64,000 bases of DNA from Chaetorhynchus papuensis. Taxonomy: Eukaryota; Chordata; Aves; Passeriformes; Rhipiduridae. Below the pieces are notes generated by a model, which did no database searches, was not told where the DNA came from, and worked only from the letters and a program-made list of their open reading frames with translations. The number at the start of each line of letters is the position of its first letter. The stretch's first letter is position 1. The stretch lies in contig VWYX01000739.1 of assembly GCA_013396525.1 (NCBI GenBank), positions 1-64,000 on the forward strand, in the 5' to 3' direction. Of the stretch, positions 1 to 13,138 are shown piece by piece. The translations under genes and the position numbers were made by a program.

Positions 1-465
1 AAAGGCATGCAAAGGGGAGCGCCACTCTGCCCAAACCTTGCTCCCTTACTTCTTTACATTTGGCTCTCCATTGGGCCCCATGACCTCCATGTGGCTCCAT
101 TTGGGACTAGGGCTAGGGTTAGGGTTACGCCTAGGGTTAGGGTTCAGATATCTACAAAGCCCAGAGCTCCAGGGACACTGCCAAGGCAAAAGGCATGGCA
201 AGGGGAGTGCAACACCGCCCAAACCTTGATCCCTTACGTCTTTAGACTTTGTGCTCTGCTGGGCCCCTCTGTCTCCATGTGGCTCCATTTGGGATTAGGG
301 CTAGGGTTAGGGTTACGCCTAGGGTTAGGGTTCAGAAAACCACAAAACCCAGTGCTCCAGGGACCCTGAAAAGGTGAAAGGCATGGCAAGGGGAGCGCCA
401 CACTGCCCAAACCTTGCTCCCTGATCTTCTTTCTGCTTGGTGCTCGGCTCGGCCCAATGCTCCAT
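1..465 (+). repeat. ~188-bp tandem repeat with embedded TTAGGG-like blocks (interstitial, array cut by window edge)
   Basis: Two full units and part of a third are visible. The landmark AAAGGCATG recurs at about 1, 188 and 377, and the block CTAGGGTTAGGGTTACGCC recurs at 113 and 301, giving a period of about 188 bp. Each full unit holds a degenerate telomere-like stretch (about 106-146 and 293-332) with TTAGGG, CTAGGG and TTACGCC variants, followed by a non-telomeric body. The third unit fades out near 465, before its telomere-like block. The array starts at the window edge and probably continues to the left. The G-rich strand points rightward into unique sequence, which fits an interstitial or subtelomere-derived satellite better than a chromosome end. 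Reading frames through it encode only Leu-Gly repeats and are not genes. Confidence 0.9.
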
Positions 466-1656
466 CCTGGACTACACTGCAATGCGTGCAAAAAGGCATG
501 ATTATGTGCTGAGGGTTGAGATATCTTCATCGAAAACCCATCTCCATTTGCGTCTTGCTGAAGTGCTTCTGTTTCTTGTCAGCCACTGGGCCTCATTGCA
601 ACTTTGCCTTTCCAGGATCTTTATTATCATGCTTACTACTTACTTTTACTAAAATAGAAATAGCAACACATTGTGAAAGAGATTCCAGTATAAGTGAAGA
701 TCTAGTATCTTTAGGAGCAAACTGGCATTCTGTCACCACTTCTGAATGGCTGTAGGTTGTAGGAACGCAACATTTCTAAAGAAGGATTTATCTGCATGAT
801 TTGCTTTCCTGAACAAAATGGTGAAAAGGCCTAGCTAGAAACTCTTCTATGATTAATACTCTTACGGACACGCAAGGAACTTTTCACCTTTTAGCCTGTG
901 CCTGATGATTTCCAAGATATTAGCTTTCAGTCTTAAGACAGGATCTCAAACTCAGTAGTAGAAGAATGTTATTTGGCCCATCTAAGAAATCCTTGCACAC
1001 TTTAAGCTGAGCTTGACTGAAGCTACTCTAAGGAATGCGGAAGAAGAGTAGTTGTCTTTACATCACTGAAAGTACATTTTTGAAAATCCCTTTCTCTTAG
1101 GATTTGTTGCATAACTGGGATTGAAATGGCTTTAAAACTAATGCCAGCTTTGTTCAAACTAAGACCAGAAATTAAAAACAACCCAAAGAACTCTTCCTTG
1201 CCAAAGTTAAAAAAATGTTTAAATATCTAGTGTTGAAATTTTGCAGCAGTTGTTTTGAAAGTTTTCAGTTTTGAAACTGGCATCTATTTCAAATATATTT
1301 CTTTTCCCCACCACTGTGAGAATGTTTTGGTATTTTATTACCAAATAGAAATGACAAAATTGAAATATGAAATTTCATTGAAATTAAGATATTTTACAAA
1401 TTCATGGAACTTTTACAAGTTGTCCTATTTCTATCCCAAAGGATGATTTTTCTTCTCTGCATTTAATTTCATCTGGGTTTAGGAGAAAGATTTGGTTCTC
1501 TTCAATAGCAATTAAAGTGAAATTGTAGTTTTTATTCACTTGTGCTAAGAAGCAGTGGATTTGGAGGGTATAATTTGTGGAGGAAGGAATGCAAATCAAG
1601 ATGAAATTTTGATTTGCTATAAATATATGTTAGCTACTTGAAACATTGGCATATCC
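466..1656. other. Unique AT-rich sequence, no gene seen
   Basis: No repeat family, exon or RNA gene could be recognised. Short open frames occur in several phases, but none has a recognisable protein motif. Confidence 0.6.
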
Positions 1657-1787
1657 CATACAGAATATTCTGAGTTGGAAAGGACCCACAAGGATCATCA
1701 AGCCCATCTCCCAAGAGAATGTACAGGGGTCAAACTTGCACCCTGGGCATTATTAGCCCTGAGCCCACTATTAACCAACTGAGCTAA
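1657..1787 (-). mobile_element. tRNA-Ile-derived SINE with CR1-like tail (TguSINE1-type)
   Basis: Read on the minus strand, the element begins with a tRNA-like head. A box A match, TAGCTCAGTTGG, lies at 1775-1786. An anticodon arm with loop CTAATAA lies at 1745-1759, so the anticodon is AAT (isoleucine). A degenerate box B lies at about 1727-1738. The head is followed by a CR1-like 3' end (the complement of GAGTTGGAAAGGACCCACAAGGATCATC) and an ATTCTGTATG-type tail near 1657. The tRNA-Ile head plus CR1 tail is the known architecture of the passerine SINE TguSINE1, which CR1 machinery mobilises in trans. The copy is diverged: box B has lost the canonical GGTTCGA, and the acceptor stem is not preserved. 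It is therefore an old insertion and not a working tRNA gene. Confidence 0.82.
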
Positions 1788-4700
1788 TATCTTATTTCAC
1801 TACATTAATAAAGTTCAAACCTCAAAGTATTTGATATTTTAAGTATGTATATTAGTATTCCATCATTATACCTATGAGAAAAGTACTTCAGAGGTAAATA
1901 TTGTGACCATTTGGCAATGTGACACACAAAAATGTAGGTAACTTAATAGCAAAATGCAGTGGCAACATAAGCCTTTCAAACAGTGCTGAATGGTGTATAA
2001 GGATCATTCCAGACAGCTTATGCATGAGTATGCTCTTTGAGTATTGGAGTAACAGGGTTAACTTTAATTGACTACGATGTTCAGTGGCTGTATGCCTGGC
2101 AAAGATGGAATCAAGATGTTTTCTGAGGAATTTTTCTACGTCTTTTTATCAGTTTTGGGCCTTCTACTATAGTCTAATATGCTTTCAGATGACAATGGTG
2201 GGGATTTTTTCTTTTTCTTTATCTTTTTTGAAAAGAGAATATTTTGGTAATAAACCCATGTGCGCTGCAATAAATTATTTCATACTCATCTTTGATTCAG
2301 GGATGTTTTTTAATTATATGCCATTATCGACAGAGCTAGTTGGAATACCAGTAAGCAGTAACTTTTCTGAAGTTTGTTCTTTTCCAGGATGCAGTCATTG
2401 GAAAGTTTCTCAGAAACAAGAGACATTATCTCAGAAAGAATAGGTGCCTGAAATCTATCCTACAACCTAATGGCTGTAGCAATCAGTCTATGAAAAGGAT
2501 AACACAGTCAGTCTGAAAAGAATATGGGAGGAAAAAAATGACTTGACCTGAAAAGACCAGAATTTTAAAAGATATGAAACCAAAATAAAATGGTTTTGTG
2601 TTTGCAGATTAAAAGGAAGACTTTATTTATTTTCATTTTAAATACAGACTCTAACTGTCCTTTTGATGTCCTGGTTGTTTCTGAGATGGCTTCTAAAGCA
2701 TTTGTAAGAGCAGTAAGGAAATGATCTGGAAATGCTGGTATTTTAGTCTCCCCATATATATTTTATAGCACTTTGAAATATGATTGTCCACAAAAAGTCT
2801 TCCTTGCAAGTTATATGAAAAGCTGTTTACATCTGAGTTAATCTGTCCAAATCAGACTAACTGGAAAAGGTTTTCAGCATTTTTAAATGCCTGCTTTAAT
2901 TTAGCTTTGCAGAGTGGGATCTCTGAGGGCTGTATAATTGTTTGTCTGGTATGATCCGTGTAATTGTTGTTTTCTGTATTACACTCGTATATTAATGTGT
3001 TTTTGTTTCAGATTCTAAGAGGTTATTTTTTAACTTGGTTGAACAGCTAGAATGCTTCTTCAGCTAATGATATATTTGGTCTGAGATTTGCTTTTTATAT
3101 TGGATTCAGATTTTTGGCTTGGCTACTTTGCTTAGACTCCAGGGTAAACAGTTTTCTCATACAAGTCTAAATCAACTAACTTTATGTGTTTTTCTGTGGT
3201 TTTAAGAAAAGGCAATATATTTATCTCATCTTCAAAATATATATATTATATATACATACTTAGAAATATGTAGTACACTTTCATGTATGTATGTTGGATA
3301 AATATTTGGATCACATCCTAGCCCTTCACAAAAAAAAATATTTACCTTACAGCCTTGTTTACATCAACATTAAGCAAGTTTGGAAGAAAGATTGTAGCAG
3401 AATAATTTTGCTTGCTCTCTAGGAAAGGGTTAATGTGTTTTGGCTTGATCTTGCTAGAGCTTCTTTGCTATATCAGTAGTACCTTCTAGGCCTTGACAAT
3501 TCTTTATTGACCTCATAGTATCATTTATTGCATGCATTTTTCTGACAGGCTGCTACTCCATCTATTTTTGTTCACTATCGACATTGATGATATATAGCCT
3601 TCAGTAGTCCCAAAGATACAAAATTTCTTTCTTTTCTCTCAGTGCTGCACAGATAATCTTTTAGTCCTTTGTCCTGAGCTGCTGTCTTGAACAATCTGCA
3701 AGCAACCCTTTACACATTTACCTGCACTTAATCTATAGTGTTAAAGTTTCAAGTCTTGCTGAATTTTGTCCTTGTTAATTTAAATGCATTTCAGAATATT
3801 TGGGTTAGAAGTGGTCTACCAGCAAGAAAAAAAAAGCTTGCATTCTCATGAATGATTGCTGCCTGATTTCCAGAAAAATATTTCACATCCAAAAAACATG
3901 TATAGACCTAGCAAATGTTGAAACAAATCATCCACAAGTGATGGTGTTTAAACAAACTAGCTCGAGGAAATTATTGGTTTGATACTCAGCCAACTCTCGT
4001 TGTTTCAGTGTTGAAACAGAACACATATTGCCCCACCTTGGATCTGCAAAGAAAGACACTGGTAACATAACCTCGGGCAAGATCACGTAGCCCTAGTCAG
4101 GAGGACAGAAGTTTACTGTCTTTGTAGAAGCACAAAGCTAACGCAGCTGCCCAGAAGATATATTTCACAAAGGCACTAAAAAAAAGTCAGCTTACAGAAC
4201 TGAGTATTGTACTGAATATTATTAGTGCAGTCTGAAGTCCTTGAGGTTTACTACAAGTTTTTATCCAGCTGTGTAAAATACCATACCAGGAACAAACAAT
4301 GTTATTTAATCTGTAAACATATTAGTGGGTGTTAATAATAGCTTTAACCGGGTATATCTGTGACACTGAAAAATACTAACCATTTTAAGGCTGTCAGCAA
4401 CAGGATTTTTAGCAAAGTAGGTGGATTACAAGTAACTGCCAGGTGTTGTGAGAAAATAAATGTACTTTTAAAGTCCATTTTTCTCACTCTGTTGCAATTT
4501 ATGTTCCATGTAGCCTGTAGGCACAAGAACCTCATTGTTCTGTTGAAAACTTTCTTGCCATGTTATCTTTCTCTTTTTTCCCCTAAATGAAAGTAATTGA
4601 CCATATTTAATGTAGCTTTTGGCCACAAATGTTGCGATAAATATCTTTCACTTTTGCACTACAGGACTATAACACACTTCATCTACTAGGTCCCACCAAA

Positions 4701-5971
4701 GAAAACAAATATAGCTGTTGAGAAAAGAACATAAAAATTCTGCAGCAGTAGCTGTGAGCGCTGTCTTGTTCTGTGGAAGAGAGTTTCTCTTTAAAGTTCA
4801 CAGTAGATTTGTATTTGTCACTTACTGGTATTTTCCTATACAGGTTTCTAAAGAACATTTTTCCTCTAAAAGAATTTCACAGTATCATCTAAGAACAGTC
4901 CTTGTTTTTAGACATATTTAATAACAATTTATTAAAATTTCATTGTTTAATCCCTGTGTACTTTGACTATGTCAGTTATGCGGTGATTAGTGTTATATTT
5001 TAAGGTTTGTTTATTTCCTTTATTTTTTCAAGCAATTTTTAAACCTTGCTATTTTTCTGGATCAAATCGCTCTACTCATCTTTCTAAAGGTCTTGGGTTT
5101 TGTAATTTGATTTATGTGGTATCCTTGAAATAAGGAGAGACATTAATAAACGGTTCCGTTTTAATGAATGGCTTGTCAGGTACTGGTTGACTACTTCAGT
5201 GGCCAGGAACTCTCTTCCTCCAGGCACTGTTTAGAAGGGCAAGGCTTCAGGCTCTCAGTCATGTCCATGCCTAGCCTCATTTAATATTCAACAGCTGTCA
5301 AGAGTAGCATTGGTTTGAAGGACTTATTTGATTAGTAATGGCTTTGATATTTCTATACTTCTCTTAAACTTGTTTTTAACTTTTTAGATTCAAGGAGGAA
5401 GACCTGGCATGGCTTGGAAATACTGGAACTGGCTGAGTGCACGCTGTCAGCTCTCTAGGTCAGAAATACACGGTGTGCATGTAGGCAAAGGAATAATACA
5501 CTCAGGTCCTTCAAAGACAAATGTCTTCTATCTGCTTGATAATTCCTGAAATAATGCTTTCTTTTATTCAGACTTTCATTTATTATGCCTTTCTCCTGCT
5601 GACTTGGCTCCCAGAAGGTAGGTGGAGGTTGTGGCATCTGCGTAGCTTACACCACCTCCTGTTTTGTTGTAAAGCAGAAGACCCCAGACACTGTTAGGAC
5701 AAACAAATTTGCCTAAAAAATTCAGTACCTCTACTTTCACCTTCTTCTGTGGATTGGATCACAAAGCAAGCTTAGAGTGTGTAACTTCATGTTACATATC
5801 TGCAACAGCTCTGGAAAGCACCTCCCTAAAGCAGAATCATTCCTTGAGCACTCCTGCCCTCAAGTATTGCAGTGAGACTTTAAGTCACTTGAAAAAACAG
5901 ATTTGAGTTGAGTGTCATCAATAATCATGGATTCATTTTCCTTAATTTATGACTTCTTATCACTAGTCAAA

Positions 5972-6030
5972 TTTTTGGGGTTTTTTGAGTTTTGAGTTTT
6001 GGGGTTTGTGGGGGTTGCTTGGGGCTTTTA
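5972..6030 (+). repeat. G/T-rich tract with possible G-quadruplex
   Basis: This stretch is almost entirely G and T on the plus strand. Runs of four or more G lie at 5977-5980, 6001-6004, 6010-6014 and 6021-6024. The last three are separated by 5-6 nt loops. The pattern meets a loose quadruplex rule, but folding is an inference. Confidence 0.6.
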
Positions 6031-8322
6031 TTTCTCCCTACAAGAGCTGCAGGCTACCGTTCTTGTTGTACCCAGCTGTAGAAGGCAGTGATACAACTCT
6101 GGCTGCATCATCCAAACATTTCAGAAAATAGTACCTAAATATTTCTAGTTTTCAATCTTGCTCTTGCTGGAAATCATTAAAAAAAAAAAAATAGACAAAA
6201 CCACAAAAAACCTTGAATTCTTGCACACATCAGTATTGCTCATCTGCACTTAGAGGTTCATTCTTAACTTTGTGGTCATTGGTACATGAAATGTTTCTGA
6301 TCCCCTTTTTGACAACTGTAATTTGTTTGCTCTTTTCCTGTTAATTTGAATACCTGATTTTTAGTCAACAATGCTGTTGCCAAGGCCATATGTCTGGTGC
6401 ACTTGGTCTGAAAAGAAAATTGAAATAATTTGCGTGTCACATGTAATTGTCTGTAATATCTGCTATTTTTTTTCCAATACATCCTGAAAAATATGAACTG
6501 CATGCATATACAAATTATTAAATTCAGAGACAACTGAATGTAGTGAATTGTCACTGAAATAAGCAGGAAATTTTAGGCCTGTGGTCAGAGAGAAGTGAGC
6601 TGAGTTTTAGTATCCTGAAACTTGGTTCCTATTAATGAATTGCGCTTACTCAGCAGGTTTTCACGAGTTGCTTTTGGAGCATCACACAGAGTCAAAGGAT
6701 CCTTGTGTTTTATTTTTATTATTATTGTAATTTCTGCTGTTATTATTTTATTGTGATTCCACTCTAACAGATTTCATACACACATACCAAGAGTTAGTAT
6801 TAGTTGGAGTTCTACTTTGTTTTAAAATCTATATTAAATTCAGTCAAATACACATTGGATAGTAGTTGTGGCAGTGGAAGAAGTTCTTGAATTGCACAGA
6901 AATGGATTCTGAAATGGAGGAGCCGGATATAATAAAATGACCTTTGCTTGGGAAATAAGCAGTAGTTATTTATATAGAGATTTCTCTGAGTCGTAGCTTT
7001 TTTTCAGATAATCTCAGAAAATTTGGAAAAGAACATTTGCTGTGTGTGATAGGAGTTTCTCATCAGAGCACAGAGAAAGGAAGAAATGGAACAATCTCAG
7101 TGCAGCACACATATCTGACATATACATTCACAGAATTACCCTTCTGACCGGATTCTGTGGTCAAACCAAGATACCTAAATCCTAGTGTTAGTGCTCAACT
7201 ATTAATTGTACATAATTATTTTGTGTTTAATATTGTATATTACATCAGGCACTGTAATAGCCAAACAAATCACCAAAAATATGATTAGGATTTCCGGGGA
7301 AAACTTCTAACATTTCTGTGATTTTTTCAATTTCCATGTCTTTTGACTTTGGTTATCTGACATTTTCACAAATGAAGGATTAAAAGATGAGAAAAAAGTA
7401 ACTTTTTAACAACAAAAATAATGCTTTTACGACTAATTTAATGACAGGTTGTGCCTGTCAAAATCTTAATTCTCTTCAGTGTATTAGGTTTACATTTTAC
7501 TAACTGATAAGTTTTTGGTGTTTGGATTCTGTCTCCTATTCAGAATGTTCAGCTAGGTGACTGATCTACAAATTTATATGGCCTATCTGTTCTTGGAAAC
7601 ACATAACTTGTTTTTCTTTAATATAGAGAAATAATATACATATTTCTGTCAATCATAGATTTAAGACCAGGACCCCTTTGGTTGGAAAATCCCTGAAATA
7701 ATTTGTTTTGAATAAGATTTTCCTGCCATCAACCACAAGATTATCATGCCACATGATTTTTGGTTTTGATCAGTTTTTATTTTAGAGTCTAGGAGTCCAA
7801 AGTATTAGAATTAACAAGAAAAAACGTAATGTTTGTGCTGCCAGCTCTTCTATCCTAAACTTTGACTTTGCCTTTCTACCAGTATGGACTCTGGTTTGAT
7901 ATCATATTGGTTTTAGCATCTATAATTCCACATAGAATAGAAAATACATACAGAAACATAGAGCAGTCTATCTTGCTATTGAATTCTGTTAACTGACCTA
8001 ATAAAAAGCTCCATCAGATCTAGAGAAAAAAATCTAAGATGTTGTGTGTCTCTCTCTGTGTACACAGATAGATATATATCTATAGTTCCAAACAAGTAAA
8101 ACCAGAGGGACATAGTGATGTATTCATACAAGCTGGCAGTAATAAGTGAACTGGGAGCAGAGAGAGATTGTTAAGTACACTTTGGGAGACATTGTGCTGA
8201 AGGAGATAAGAATCATTAGGAAAAAGGGGAGCTGGGGACAGTCTATTTTACAACCAAGTAGTATGGAACTAAAAAATAGGTGATGGCTGTCAGGTTGATA
8301 GTACTGCGGGGATTTTTGGGGA

Positions 8323-8338
8323 ATATATATATATATAT
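8323..8338. repeat. (AT)8 microsatellite next to a T-run
   Basis: A short uninterrupted AT dinucleotide array is followed a few bases later by a run of about nine T and a CTTCGTCTTCTTCC pyrimidine stretch. It is a simple-sequence locus that may be length-variable. Confidence 0.8.
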
Positions 8339-9675
8339 GTAATTTTTTTTTCTTCGTCTTCTTCCAGATCCAGACAGAACAAGGTTTGATACTATGAAGG
8401 AGCCTTTGAGCAAAGCTGCAGTGAAAACTGTAAATGGTAATAAGCCAGTAAAATACCACGACGTGGCTGAGATCAACATTGCTCAGTTCTTTTGTTGTTC
8501 TGCTGTGATTTTCAACATCCAGCTAAGTGTGACTGATCCTTAGCTGGGGACTGAAGTTTACACACAGTACCAAAATAACACAGACTTGGGTCACTAAGAA
8601 TTTACACCCCGTTTCCATCCAAGTGTACCTTGATAATACAACTGAGATAGAAGGACACTACAACACACTGTCTGTCTTCTGGGATTCCTGATTGCTTCTT
8701 CACACTCACATTAGAAAGAAGCTTTTCTGGAGAATCTTCAGAAGTACTATGACAGAAGAAACTTGGTCTAGAGCCAGATGCTTTCCCTCTTTGCTTCGAT
8801 GGACAGAGGGAAGTAAATACAAGGCCTGAAGCATGAATGAAATGAAGAAGGAACACAGATTTTTGTGGCTTGACATTTCATTTCATCCCTTTAATCTAGT
8901 GGAAAATAAACTGTGCTCCAGAGACATATTTTTCTTTTTTGTGGATGAGCAAGTATTTGAGTTAAAAAATGGCCATCCACTGAAAACAATAATTAGCCTT
9001 TTGCCCTTTGCCACTCATTAACACCTGATTTTTTCAGGTTGCGAGACCATGGGTCTATTTGTCTCCCATAGGTCACAGCCATCCAGAAGTCTGCAGAGAC
9101 TTTGTGCAATAGTGGAGATCAGAGGGTCATTGATGGATCTCTCAGAATTCAGACTGCTTATCTTTTTGAATACAGCATTTTTTGAAAGGGTGTTACTTTT
9201 TAGATTATCTGAACCCCAGATTTTTTTGAAAATAGTAGGGTATTCAATAATAGATAAATCATGAAACAAATGAATTGATTGATTTTGTAGTTCCTTTCAT
9301 GCAACAGGAACCTTCACAATACACTCTGATCTCTTGTGATTACATGTGTGGACACCAGTATATAAGTCAAAGAAAACCAAACAGGTGTAGCATCTTAAGA
9401 TTTAGGGTTTTTTTAAGATGGTGGTTTCAGCTTTTAGTTAAAGCCTCTGCTGAGTTTCTAGCTAGATTTCTTACCTCTTCTTGAGGTTAGAAATATTCAG
9501 TTAGATAAGGAGTAATTTAGGCTACATATGTATTCTTATTTAGGTTGATATTGTTTTAAAGGGACTTCCACATTTTGACTACAGCCAACAAATTGACAAT
9601 AACTGGATCTTTTATAAATCAGAGTAGCTCCATTTTAGTCCTTACAGTAGCATTGACTGTCCCCAGCAGTAATAG

Positions 9676-10112
9676 CATAGAATCACAGAATCATTAAGGT
9701 TGGAAAAGGCCTCTAAGATCATCAAAGTTAACAATTAATGTAACACTGCCATCTTCACCATTAAACCATATTGCCAAGTACCACTTCTACATATTTTTCA
9801 ATACTTGCAGGAATGGTTATTCCCTGGGAATCTTTTTCCCATGCCTGACCACCTTTTCAGTGAAGAAATTTTCTGCAATACCTAATCTAAACCTTCCCTG
9901 TCACAGCTTGAGGCCATTTCCTGTGATCTTGTCACTTGTTACATGGGAAAAGAGACGGGCACCCAGCTCTCTACAACCTCCTTTCAGGTAGTTGTAGATA
10001 ATGATAAGGTCCCCTCAGCCTCATGTTCTTCAGGCTAAACACCCCCAGCTCCCCTAGCCACTGCTCATAATAACTGTTCTCTAGTCCTGTCGCTATTTTC
10101 ATAGCCCTTGGT
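9676..10112 (-). mobile_element. CR1 LINE 3' end, 5'-truncated
   Basis: The left edge carries the CR1 tail repeats as antisense CATAGAAT/CACAGAAT, followed by AAGGTTGGAAAAGGCCTCTAAGATCATC. That is the reverse complement of a CR1 3' terminus, so the element lies on the minus strand. Similarity continues through the conserved GTGAAGAAATTTTCTGCAAT and CCTTTCAGGTAGTTGTAGA blocks and fades at about 10112. Only the 3' untranslated end remains, as is usual for CR1 copies, and no reverse-transcriptase domain is present. Its sequence differs from the CR1 copies at 26882 and 39281, so it belongs to another subfamily. Confidence 0.93.
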
Positions 10113-11914
10113 CTTAAATATTGCCTAAGGTATGTTATAATATGCAATTACTCCCTAATTCCTTAGGAAAGATTTGCCTAGGCCTCTCGTGCACAAAAAA
10201 AAAAATCACATATGCATGCAGAAAAAAACTTACAGGCTCGAGTGAAACAACTGAATTTTTAAGCAGAACCCAGAACATACACATTTACAGAAGTCCCCCC
10301 ACGAGTGATGCATGCATGCACATGAGAAGTTGTTTGACCAAATCTGATCCAGTAGTGTCAATGGAAGGTATAATAAGTAAACTATGCGAGGTACTGACAT
10401 AATGTGACCCAAAGGTTGCTGGTGCCAGTATCTGCAGTGGGCTTGTATGCATACTGGGTGATGTTTCCCATGTCTGCTCACAAATCTCCAGTACCACCTC
10501 AAGTGATCTCAGGTAATGAATGACATGTGTCTCTAAGGACATCTGCAGTGAGTCTAAGAGCAACTGTAGAGGATTTTGCTCAGGTAAATGCTTTCCTTCA
10601 ATAGACATTCTTATCCAGGTGAAGTCTTAAGAATTTGCTGAAAAAAGGTTTGGCAGACATGCCCCAGAAATATGACTGAGATGTTGCATGTAATTTTGAT
10701 GACACATAATGAATAAAAAAAGACAGAAAAACAACCGTACGAATAAATTTAATCTTCCATGCATGGCTCTGAGCTCCCAAGTCCAATGTTTTATTTGCAA
10801 TTCAAGCTAGGTTGACGCATTGCTATTATAATATTTTTGTAAAATATGTGGTCTATAATGCTGTTACTGATATCTTCCTTTTTGCATTCAGCAGAAGGGA
10901 TGCACTTGCTCAGAGCCTCACTGGCATTGGGCATATTATGTAAGTCACTTGGGAAGTATTTCATGCACTCATTACACTTTATCAGCACGAAAGGAAGCAC
11001 AGAGTATCAAAACAAAAGATTTCACACAGAGCAATAGAAAACAAGATGTGCTCTGTAGAATATTCATGAAAGGCCTGCAGTATAGCTGAGAGGTATCGGA
11101 AGATAGAAGATATTGTGATAGCATACACATTTCTCAGTCTTTAAAATTGCATAAGCCCCCAGGTACAATTACTCATAGCCTTGCAAAGCCTCATTCAGTA
11201 GTCTTGAAGCATTAAACACTTGTTTATAAAAGACAGAATTCCCTGGGCTTCATTGATTGTTCTTATGATGCCTTGAAGACAGTGCTAACCATTTAGATTA
11301 GTAATACTTGGAACTCTGTACAAGACAGCTGCATATTTTCTGTGACACACAGCTGTAGGAAACAAAATATCATTGATGAAAACAAGTTAGAAGAACAAAG
11401 AGTTTATTGTAGCCCACATGATGGCTTCAGCTTTGATTCAGCCGTGTTTGAGACACAGGAGAACAATTTTATGAGTTTGAGCAGAGCCAAAGTGCAATGG
11501 TGGAAATTGGTGTAGGAGTCTTTTATGTGTCTTATTTCATTGACATCAAAAGTGACTAAAAATGAAAAAAGAGAGGAGAGGGTTATAATAAAATGCACAT
11601 GTTGATATTCACTTACTAAATTCTGCTTAAAATCTTGTAATCTCAAAGCTAATTTAATCCAATTGCCTTTTAGCTACAGTGTCTTGCTCCAACATCCAAA
11701 TATAATGACTTTTTAATATAACTTGCACTGTTCTGTATCCAAAGTTGGATTTAGTCATGCAATTTAGTCAGTCAGAACCAACATATTTTGTAATTAAGTC
11801 TCACACCTGCCCAATCTCTATATTAATATATTAATAAGTTTATCTCAAGCCTAGAGGAAAGGGAATTTTAGAGAAGATACAAACCTAAACTGCAATTATA
11901 TTGTGTAAAGCATA

Positions 11915-11962
11915 GTATAGGTATGCCATACCACTGCAGTATAGGTGTGCCATAGCACTGCA
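11915..11962 (+). repeat. Direct tandem duplication, 24 bp x 2
   Basis: The 24-mer at 11915-11938 (GTATAGGTATGCCATACCAC, then TGCA) is repeated at 11939-11962 with two substitutions (A to G and C to G). The low divergence in otherwise unique sequence suggests a fairly recent slippage duplication. Confidence 0.9.
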
Positions 11963-13115
11963 TTCCATTATTTGGGTATTCCATCATAGGCTGGGAGAAA
12001 AATCTATTTGTTTTTTTATTATTCGTATGGTGTTCTATTATAGAAGACAAAAGTAAAGACTAAAGGTTGAAATTAAACTTGTGGAAAATCAGTGTGCATT
12101 ATTTAGTATTTATAGAGTGTAGACATTACAAAATTGCCTGAAGAACACATTGTAAAAACATGAAATACAGCAAAGCAGAAAATGGCAGTTCTGTCTCTGG
12201 TTATTAAATTGGCAACTCTAATATATAAACCCAAGATTTTTTTGTATAATTATTGGTGATTTTTGAATTTTGAAATGAAAGGAGTTTGTGGTATTGAGAG
12301 AGTGAGAATTTACTCCTAAATAATTAAGTGGGAACTTAATTAATTTCCAAGTATTTAATTTTTTTTACCTCTCATTTTTAGATAACATTCTCCTGCCTGC
12401 TGGACGAGGGGTTGCAGAAAGGCCTAATCTAAAAATTCCTTATTAATTGAAAGCATTCTCTCACTGCTTTACCACCCACTATAAAATGCTATCCAAAGGA
12501 ACTGCTGGTTCTCAACCATATGCTCTGCACATTGGTGTAAACTTCCTATTTTTCATCTCCATGGGCTGCTTTACAGACCAGGAAGGTTTTGTGGTTTTTT
12601 GACATCCAAAAAAGTCATGTAATGGCGTGGGAAATACTTGCAAATTCAGCCAACCAGTTAAATACATGGGCTTTGTCTGATTTGAAAACAATTATTGCAA
12701 ACATTTGTGTGTACTTTTGCACACCGGTCGTTTCTCCTGCTTGATTGCTCATTTCCTCTCCTTAATTTTACACCTCATTTTGCTTTTGAAATGTGGCTTT
12801 GGAGTAGGGGAGAATATGCATGTTTTCTGAAGCAATTTGATAAGTCTGCAAGAACCTATGGAAGATCAAGTTCTCACAATTTCTAAACTTGCCACTAATG
12901 AGACTAAGGTTGATCCCAAGCAGCGTATCGCTTGGAAATCAGAACAGAAAGCACCTGATATACTTTCTCTTTGAAAACCATAGGCAAAAATATGCTTTTG
13001 GGTGGATCTAGGTTCTATTTAAAACTTGAAACCTGGTTTGTGGTTGACTGTACTCATCTCTAAATGCTTGTGTGGTAAATGCCTCCTAGTAAAAATCGCT
13101 GTGTGGCTTATATCG

Positions 13116-13138
13116 TAACTTGATATTTAATCAAGTTA
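13116..13138. repeat. Perfect 9-bp inverted repeat with 5-nt loop
   Basis: TAACTTGAT at 13116-13124 and ATCAAGTTA at 13130-13138 are exact reverse complements separated by ATTTA. The stem is AT-rich and too short to call an RNA gene. Confidence 0.75.

Larger units (their letters stand above)
1788..9675. other. Unique AT-rich sequence, no gene seen
   Basis: No recognisable exon or RNA gene. It contains AT-rich microsatellite patches near 3234-3258 and 8323-8338, a G/T-rich tract at 5972-6030 and an A-run near 6180-6191. The open frames at 2084-2443 and 8124-8459 have no recognisable domain and lie in skewed or low-complexity sequence. Confidence 0.55.

Noticed and set aside
7..369. 120-codon open frame over the left array
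   Set aside because: It follows the telomere-motif tandem repeat and encodes Leu-Gly repeats; frames on both strands are open for the same compositional reason.
1657..1787. Functional tRNA-Ile gene
   Set aside because: The tRNA-like head lacks an intact acceptor stem and canonical box B and continues into a CR1-like tail, so it is a SINE.
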